A stretch of DNA of 64,000 nucleotides, taken from NCBI GenBank assembly GCA_963513935.1, contig OY740772.1, positions 107,357,797 through 107,421,796 of the forward strand, read 5' to 3'. This stretch comes from Aphrophora alni (taxonomy: Eukaryota; Arthropoda; Insecta; Hemiptera; Aphrophoridae). A program made the translations under genes and the position numbers. This document shows positions 59,401 to 64,000 of this stretch, piece after piece. The notes under the pieces were generated by a model, which did not search any database, was not told where the DNA came from, and saw nothing but the letters and a program-made list of their open reading frames with translations. Numbering within the stretch: position 1 is the stretch's first letter; each line of letters begins with the position of its first letter.

Positions 59401-60407
59401 GTTACCGCATGATGTGGTAAGAAATAGTGATTAGGCGGAAGATCAGGTTCCGTATACATCTGCATATGACCGGAAGAAAGATAGTCACGCATGAAAGCAG
59501 AATAAGCGATTTTCAAAGTTGAATTTTTGCTGAAAGAATTTTCCAAATTTAGAAAACGACGTTTAGCCTGGTCAAAAGAGTTACCAAGAAGAATGTTCTT
59601 ATCAATAAATGGCAGAGCCACTTCATAGCGACCGTCCGAGAGACGGGTCATATTGTTTATGTACGATGATTCACAAACTAACTCATCTTTGGTGTTTTGA
59701 TTTACCACTGGTGGTTCCTCAAGTGACCAAAATTGCTGCAAGACATGATTTAAGCGTGTGGTGTCACAAACAAACAAAGAAATAGAATTTTTAACGACGA
59801 AATTAGTACGAACTGGACCGACAAGAACATAACCGAACACAGTATCTATGGCAGTAGGCAGATGTTCGCCTAAATTAATTTTATGACCTGTTATGATCTG
59901 GCCATAAATGTCAGCACCGATCAACATTTCAATTTTTTTAGGACAATTAAATTTCGGATCGGCTAGTTGAATATGTCTAAGCTTGTTTTGAATTTCACAA
60001 GATGGCGTCCATTGCGGTAGTTCGGAGGCTATATGGTCTAAGACAATGATGTTATGTGTACCTTCCAAAACACGTCCGTCCAAAGAGCCTAAAGTTAATT
60101 TAACAAATCCTTTAATGCGTGTGGAAACATTGGAGATTCCCTGTAGGCTTAAAACTGTAGGTTGAATTTTCAGGCCTAAGTCCAAAGCACACTGTGTGGT
60201 TATGAGGGAGGTTTGACTCCCTGAGTCCAAAATAGCCGTAGCTATGCATGATTTACTAGAATTTGGATTAAGTACTAATTTAGTGGTCCCTAAAACAGTA
60301 ATTAATCCGTTAGAGCGAATAGCGAGGTTAGGCCTAGTGGATAGGCTGGTTATCTTTTGCGAGTGATCGTGTCCAGGGAAGCGATGCGATTTTTGCGGGC
60401 CTTTTAG
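56424..60407 (-). CDS. BEL/Pao pol: protease, reverse transcriptase, RNase H, integrase
   Basis: The frame is open from the codon after the gag TGA to TAA at 56426-56424 (1,327 codons). No ATG precedes the protease, which begins LDSGSQTSL at 60230, so expression needs readthrough or fusion. Numbering from that Leu: aspartic protease about 1-140 (DSGS at 2-5, IGADIYG at 104); RT about 250-450 (VVFDAS at 288, NIYVDD at 407); RNase H about 580-710 with acidic residues D585, E629, D661, D707. Integrase is about 880-1110 with H891, H896, C926, C929 and DDE at D961 (VDYAGPF), D1027 (YSDRGTNF) and E1082 (LWESAVK). The C-terminal DUF5641-type domain is about 1160-1258 (KWTKPTRNLAIGDMV). All catalytic residues are present. 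Its products would copy and integrate the element. Confidence 0.93.
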   Translation of the reverse strand, partial: LKGPQKSHRFPGHDHSQKITSLSTRPNLAIRSNGLITVLGTTKLVLNPNSSKSCIATAILDSGSQTSLITTQCALDLGLKIQPTVLSLQGISNVSTRIKGFVKLTLGSLDGRVLEGTHNIIVLDHIASELPQWTPSCEIQNKLRHIQLADPKFNCPKKIEMLIGADIYGQIITGHKINLGEHLPTAIDTVFGYVLVGPVRTNFVVKNSISLFVCDTTRLNHVLQQFWSLEEPPVVNQNTKDELVCESSYINNMTRLSDGRYEVALPFIDKNILLGNSFDQAKRRFLNLENSFSKNSTLKIAYSAFMRDYLSSGHMQMYTEPDLPPNHYFLPHHAVTKESSSTTKLRVVFDASAKTSNGMSLNDTLYCGAKLQANINDVIFHFRRYNIVFSCDIRQMYRQIKLASADQNYQLILWRDNKSQPISTYKLTTVTYGVKSAPFLAIRTLNQLADDHGHEFPLAANVLKTNIYVDDIVTGSHDVASALNLQSQLIQLLSKGQFELRKWTSNATELLNAVPEDHRETPLYFKSDDQPLVSILGLKWTPSTDMFSYTIKEVEPIYTKRAILSVIAHLYDPCGWLSPIMFHAKSIIQVLWTLGLDWDDPLPDHMVNTWQTFVEDMPTLRDVRIPRYARLHDAKTIQLLGFGDASEQGYAAVIYVRTTDKDNNIHITLLFAKSKVAPLKRISLPRLELCAAHLLANLMAHAVSLITPHYQIEQIRCYSDSSVALAWIKSPSYKLKVYIANRVTQIQEWVTPEHWFHVDSCHNPADCATRPMSCSSLVTHPLWWSGPPWISLPVHEWPNTPAQVLDILPETRTNPLHIGIASTSHEWDLLSTFSNWTTLNRIVAYVQRFAHNCRNKSKQSGFLTIAELNTAEEAIIKIVQRTAFQADIQLLNSRRPCSIALQRLNPFLDSKGLLRVGGRLTQSPLNYTSRHPLLLPKKHHVTTAIINAYHKRYLHSGPQLLQSLLTQKFWILSARSIIRSCVFRCIVCFRTRPTHDLPLMGNLPGSRVTPAKPFTTTGVDYAGPFFVKIHSLRSAKIVKVYLCIFVCFATKAVHIEIAMDLTTSEYIAALTRFISRRGPCTNLYSDRGTNFVGAAAKINAIYAEFKKQPQFAEWLSHFASENCIAFHFIPPAAPHQGGLWESAVKSTKHHLSRMLAEQRIQLMDFLTLTTRVEAMLNSWPLTPLSNDPNDLSALTPGHFLVGQPLVSLPEEDVTAMPENRLKHWQQSQRFFQLLWQRWRLEYLHTLQQRTKWTKPTRNLAIGDMVVVHDHLSRPLTWPLARITQLHPGQDGAVRVVTLRTSTGTLSRPVTKVFKLPIDYPPSSSNPQ

Positions 60408-60410
60408 TCA
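60405..60410 (-). promoter_or_regulatory. gag/pol stop codon in a readthrough context (TGA CTA)
   Basis: Gag ends TGA (60410-60408), and the next codon in the same frame is CTA, then AAA GGC. UGA followed by CUA is a recognised leaky-stop context in viral and animal genes. No ATG opens the pol frame. It may instead be a single nonsense mutation in a fused gag-pol frame, the usual BEL/Pao arrangement. Confidence 0.5.
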
Positions 60411-61676
60411 TGATTGTGACGCAGGCGACTCATGTTGTATTTTATTGTGCAACAAGGTATGGTGCTTAGCGCTGCATAACTTGCACACACTTTGTGATTT
60501 ACAGCGTGATACAGTATGCATGTGACTTAAACAATTAACACAAAAGCGTTGCGATTTTATAAAATCAAATCGTTTGTTAGGCGATAAATTGTGAAAAGTT
60601 TCACATTTGTAAATATTATGGTCATTTTTCTGACAAAAATTACAGCTGCGTTGGTGTACAGTAGTTTGGTAAACCTGAGGTGTGATTTTAGGTTTTACGG
60701 GAACGTTGACTTTGGTATGCGTCAATTTCGGACATGTAGATTTGTTGTCAACGGCAGTAGCGATAGTGGCGTCATCTAGACGAGTACACTCGCGTTTCAA
60801 AAAAGTAAACAATTCCCCAATTGTGGGCACCTTACGGTCTGTTGATCGTTGGTCTTCAAATCGTTTACGGGATTCCTGATCCAGTTTCCTGAATAGGATG
60901 GTCAAGAGACCCAACTCATTAGAAATATCAAATTTTAGTACTTTTAGTGCCTGAGCATTTTCGGTAAAAGTGTCTAACATCTGTCTAATATTGTAAACAG
61001 AAGGTGAAACAATAGGTGGCATGTCAAGTATGTTTGATATATGAAAATTGACCAGGCGTCGTGTGTTTTGGTACCTGTCACACAGAGTATCCCACACAAT
61101 GCGATAATTAGTAGAATTTAAAGGCAGACCCTTAACAATTTTTAATGGTTCACCAGATAAAACTGAAACCAAATATGTGAATTTCTCCACGGCGGAAATT
61201 GACTCATTTTCATGGATAGTAGAATTAAACATGTGATAGAAAGTAGTCCAAAGCGACAGATTACCATCAAAGGTAGGTAATGAAAGGCGTGGTAAGCGAA
61301 TTGATGATTGTTTTGCAATGTCAATATCATGCGGAGCTGTGGGAGAATGTACAATAGTGCTAGCAAGTTTATGTGGTATCAACACTTTAATTATCGATTT
61401 AATATTAATCGACAAGTCAGTTATTGCATCTTGAGCGGCGAGAACCTTTTGCAACTGATCTTCTGTCGTGTTTTCATCTTCGACAACGCGCGCTATATAA
61501 CCATCGAACTCGAGAATCTTCTTTGCGACAACCTCCGAATATTCTACGAGTTTGTATTCCCCAACAGTCGTTAACGGCTCAGTTTCAGCCTCACTAAGCG
61601 TGTGAACCGCTTCATAAATTTTCTCAAACTGCGCTTTAATTAGTGTTGATTGTCGTGAGAATGCCGAAAATCGCAT
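60408..61676 (-). CDS. BEL/Pao gag polyprotein
   Basis: The 422-codon protein starts at ATG 61676, chosen because an in-frame TGA lies five codons upstream. Residues about 120-300 (RLPRLSLPTFDGNLSLWTTF at 127) are the DUF1759-type retrotransposon gag domain of BEL/Pao elements. The C-terminus carries three zinc-binding motifs: C345-C348-H353-C358 and C379-C382-H387-C392 (both CX2CX4HX4C) and a C398-C401-H406-H410 variant. Gag packages element RNA in virus-like particles. It ends in TGA in frame with pol. No internal stop, so this copy could make gag. Confidence 0.92.
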   Translation of the reverse strand: MRFSAFSRQSTLIKAQFEKIYEAVHTLSEAETEPLTTVGEYKLVEYSEVVAKKILEFDGYIARVVEDENTTEDQLQKVLAAQDAITDLSINIKSIIKVLIPHKLASTIVHSPTAPHDIDIAKQSSIRLPRLSLPTFDGNLSLWTTFYHMFNSTIHENESISAVEKFTYLVSVLSGEPLKIVKGLPLNSTNYRIVWDTLCDRYQNTRRLVNFHISNILDMPPIVSPSVYNIRQMLDTFTENAQALKVLKFDISNELGLLTILFRKLDQESRKRFEDQRSTDRKVPTIGELFTFLKRECTRLDDATIATAVDNKSTCPKLTHTKVNVPVKPKITPQVYQTTVHQRSCNFCQKNDHNIYKCETFHNLSPNKRFDFIKSQRFCVNCLSHMHTVSRCKSQSVCKLCSAKHHTLLHNKIQHESPASQS

Positions 61677-62408
61677 GATTGCATACAGTCAGTTTCAAAA
61701 TGGCCGATGAATTTCCAATTAGCGAGTATTCTTGTTATGTATAAAAATAATAGCGGAAATTAATTGAATGTAATTATAATTAACGTGGATAGACAATTAC
61801 TATTATTGCAACTGCAGTGATTTAATTAAATGTCAAAAATAAAATTATTGCATTCAGAACGTTACTTTTAATAGCATGCAGAATCGCATTTTGTTGATTT
61901 CGTTAGATTGTTTATCTGTTAGATTAGGCTAAGTAGATTTTGTTACACAGGTCTTACTTAATAAACAAGACCTAAGTAAATACAGATAAGCTGGCTGTAC
62001 AGCTGTGCTTGAACAACAATGATACAGACTTTCTGTTTTCTGTCCAGTATTGCGGTCCAAATGTGGATATAGCGTAACAAAATGGCGAAACAAAATGGCT
62101 GCCACCGTTTTATAAAAATGTCTAAATCGAATGCACTTTTATTTAAAACTTGCAGAGCCTAATTTAAGTCTGACACGAAATTAGGTTGTTTGAGTAATTC
62201 AATTTTACTTTAATAATTAACTGAGAATTTGGATAGTAGGCTATATTACTTTGTGAAGCTTAGGCCAATATGACTGATTTAGGCTACTGTGTGTTAGCGT
62301 TTAAAACAAAAAAAAAAAGTTATTTTGTTTAAATGATGATTACACAGATTACACTCCTATAACGTAATACCCAAAACTGATATAGATCAGGCCCGGAGGA
62401 ACAAAAAC
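61677..62408 (-). other. BEL/Pao 5' leader
   Basis: 732 bp between the 5' LTR and gag. Next to the LTR the sense strand reads GTTTTTGTTCCTCCGGGCC. No TGG-starting tRNA complement is obvious; TTCCTCCGGG is the only primer-site-like run. Confidence 0.6.
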
Positions 62409-62846
62409 TGTAACGTAATTTTAACGCCTCTGGCAGCGCTGAACAAAAGGGGTGTAAATCTGTGTAATGATTTATTTGTTATTTCCGGAGGACCTTTATT
62501 ATAATATTAATTAAATAACAGACACTGAAATAATTAAGTGAATGTTGATCTTACCTTAAGGTATGATGTTAGGATGATTCCTGGCCAGGACTGGTCTGCA
62601 GAGCTGGAAGTAAAAGATCACAAACACAAATATTCCAGTGTCCTTTTTAAAATAGAGTGGTGAATTGAAGGTTAAAGCGTAAAAATTATATATAAGCGGT
62701 TTTTTGTAACGCGCACACTCGACTATTGCAAAACAGCATCTCAGCAAACCTGCTCTATTATCGCATGAATCAAAAAAATGCGCACGCCGCCTCGTCAAGT
62801 GTGTAGCCTAATTGGGTTTATGCAGGGGCCATATGAATACCAAACA
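62409..62846 (-). repeat. 5' LTR of the BEL/Pao element
   Basis: 438 bp, same length and ends as 55886-56323. It drives transcription towards lower coordinates. An 80-codon frame is present in both LTRs (62556-62798 and 56033-56275) but has no recognised motif. Confidence 0.95.
62686..62695 (-). promoter_or_regulatory. TATA-like box in the 5' LTR
   Basis: The palindromic TTATATATAA lies mid-LTR, with AATAAA signals downstream in element sense at 62495-62500 and 62471-62476. That layout suits U3-R-U5. Confidence 0.5.
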
Positions 62847-62851
62847 ATTTA
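62847..62851. repeat. Target-site duplication, right copy (ATTTA)
   Basis: Matches 55881-55885. Confidence 0.9.
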
Positions 62852-64000
62852 TTTTATTTATTATGTGCAAGTATTAATATAGCAGTAGGAGTTAAATGCT
62901 CAATGTCCTTGGATACTCTTCATTGGTCTATTAGTCCCCAATAGGTGTAGAAAACCATTTATATCTAACATGTTTTCACATTACTCCAGATGTGCTTCCT
63001 TCGTTACTGTTTCATCCCAGGCTGTCAGGATTGTGATTTTTTCCACTGCTGTCCTCCTTGACTGATCAAGGATTAGGAGTTCTATCATCGTTACCAAGAT
63101 ATTCTTAGAACGTTACTTTTATGTAAATCCTGAATGTTTGGTTTACCATAAATAGTATAGAATTGTTTTTACAATTTTTGTAGATTTTTTGGCTAGCCTG
63201 AACTGCTTTTCATTCTTATGTCTTATAGTGAAACTGGTTTGCACTAACAAGAATTGATTTTATTCATATTCGGAAGAGTATAATGCACTTTTGGATGTTT
63301 GAAATTATTTTTTATAATATGCAAAACAATAGCATCTATTGCGGATTTAAATCACTACTTTGCTATGAGATAATTACAAGTAATAATATTGTTACAATTA
63401 AAACTAAATATGATTCTCTAGATGAAAGTAGCTCATTTGGTTTAGGTGTGAGTTTAACTGGCTACAGTTTGGACAAGTCACGGTTTTTCCGTGTTCCATA
63501 CTACTAGTCTTCATTAGTGTAACGTCAGGACGTCAAAATTAAATAAATCAATTGTTAAATTCAGAAATGTAAAATCGAAATTTTAGTATATTAAAAATAT
63601 TTTTACCTTAGTAAAATCCTTCTTATAAAAACAGTATAACACGTTTCTCTAAATTACATTCATGTGAAAAAAAATCTCGTTTTCATTTACATCTATATGA
63701 TGACACCACATTTTATCACTGTTAGGAAAAGTGATGTAATATTTCATCTACTGGAGTAAATTTTGAATACTTTTTCAGAACTTAATATATAAAATTATAA
63801 AGTTTGAACAAAAACAACATTTATTCTACGTAAAAAGAACGCTTACGGCAAAGTCAAGTCGTTATTAGAAATTTCTTTAGGAGTAAACACAATTAAATCA
63901 CGAAAATGGATTGTTTATCTTATAAAATTTTATTATTTGATTTGTTGCTTTATAAAGAGAAAAATTTACTCAGGTGATAGAAATAGTCAGAGACATTGTT
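62852..64000. other. AT-rich flank with one protein-like minus-strand frame
   Basis: On the minus strand from about 63100 to 62985 a frame reads VTMIELLILDQ, then SRRTAVEKITILTAWDE, then a stop. It is GC-richer than its surroundings and may be a decayed retroelement or exon, but I do not recognise it. A 74-codon frame at 63283-63507 has no known motif. Confidence 0.3.

Larger units (their letters stand above)
55886..62846 (-). mobile_element. Complete BEL/Pao LTR retrotransposon (6,961 bp)
   Basis: Two 438-bp LTRs with TGT...ACA ends, a 5-bp target duplication, a gag frame and a pol frame ordered protease, RT, RNase H, integrase on the minus strand identify the BEL/Pao superfamily. The LTRs differ by only 3 substitutions that I can find, so insertion was recent. 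One in-frame TGA separates gag from pol; no other disablement is seen across 1,750 codons. I see no canonical TGG-starting primer-binding site abutting the 5' LTR, and only a GC-rich purine-poor sequence before the 3' LTR. Confidence 0.95.

Noticed and set aside
60228..60230. TTG at the protease DSGS motif as a pol start codon
   Set aside because: The frame is open for a further 59 codons upstream to the gag stop, and the preceding residues look like normal gag-protease linker. A TTG start is not needed or likely in an insect.
1..64000. tRNA or rRNA genes
   Set aside because: I looked for B-box-like GGTTCGANTCC with a matching cloverleaf and for conserved rRNA words and found none. The B-box-like match in family A lacks a cloverleaf.

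Overview
The window looks like repeat-rich, AT-rich DNA from an insect or close arthropod. The main pointers are long (TTAGG)n/(CCTAA)n telomere-type arrays, and relics of BEL/Pao, Gypsy, Penelope, LINE, Tc1/mariner and pogo/Tigger elements with arthropod-like proteins. Scattered TTAGG runs and the large non-coding space would fit a hemipteroid, but the sequence does not prove that. I recognise no complete host gene. Two short exon-like frames on the minus strand (38.7-38.9 kb and 48.2-48.4 kb) are the only host-gene candidates, and both are weak.

Layout. 0-14 kb: non-coding DNA with foldbacks (0.89, 6.1 kb), an unidentified decayed coding relic (8.7-9.3 kb), a pogo/Tigger-type deletion element (10.4-11.4 kb) and a long-TIR element (11.5-12.7 kb). 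14.2-23.0 kb: a 4.3-4.6 kb segment in two head-to-tail copies. Each carries a Tc1/mariner transposase relic interrupted by a CCTAA array; copy 1 also has an inverted TTAGG/CCTAA hairpin flanked by a 38-bp duplication. 23-41 kb: many copies of two interspersed families (A, about 240 bp, SINE-like; B, about 0.6-1.5 kb), a LINE C-terminal relic (28.6-29.4 kb) and a Gypsy relic whose gag runs straight into integrase (29.7-31.1 kb). 42.0-44.4 kb: a satellite of about 32 copies of a 65-bp dimeric unit with higher-order blocks. 45-55 kb: two foldbacks, more family A, a minisatellite-bearing non-autonomous element (51.4-52.2 kb) and a Penelope GIY-YIG fragment (52.9-53.4 kb).

55.9-62.8 kb: a complete, young BEL/Pao LTR retrotransposon on the minus strand, with 438-bp LTRs differing at 3 positions, a 5-bp target duplication ATTTA, gag, and pol with protease, RT, RNase H and integrase. 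Gag and pol are in one frame separated by a single TGA followed by CTA, a known leaky-stop context. Gag would supply the particle; readthrough (or an intact sister copy) would supply the enzymes. The rest, to 64 kb, is AT-rich with no recognised gene.
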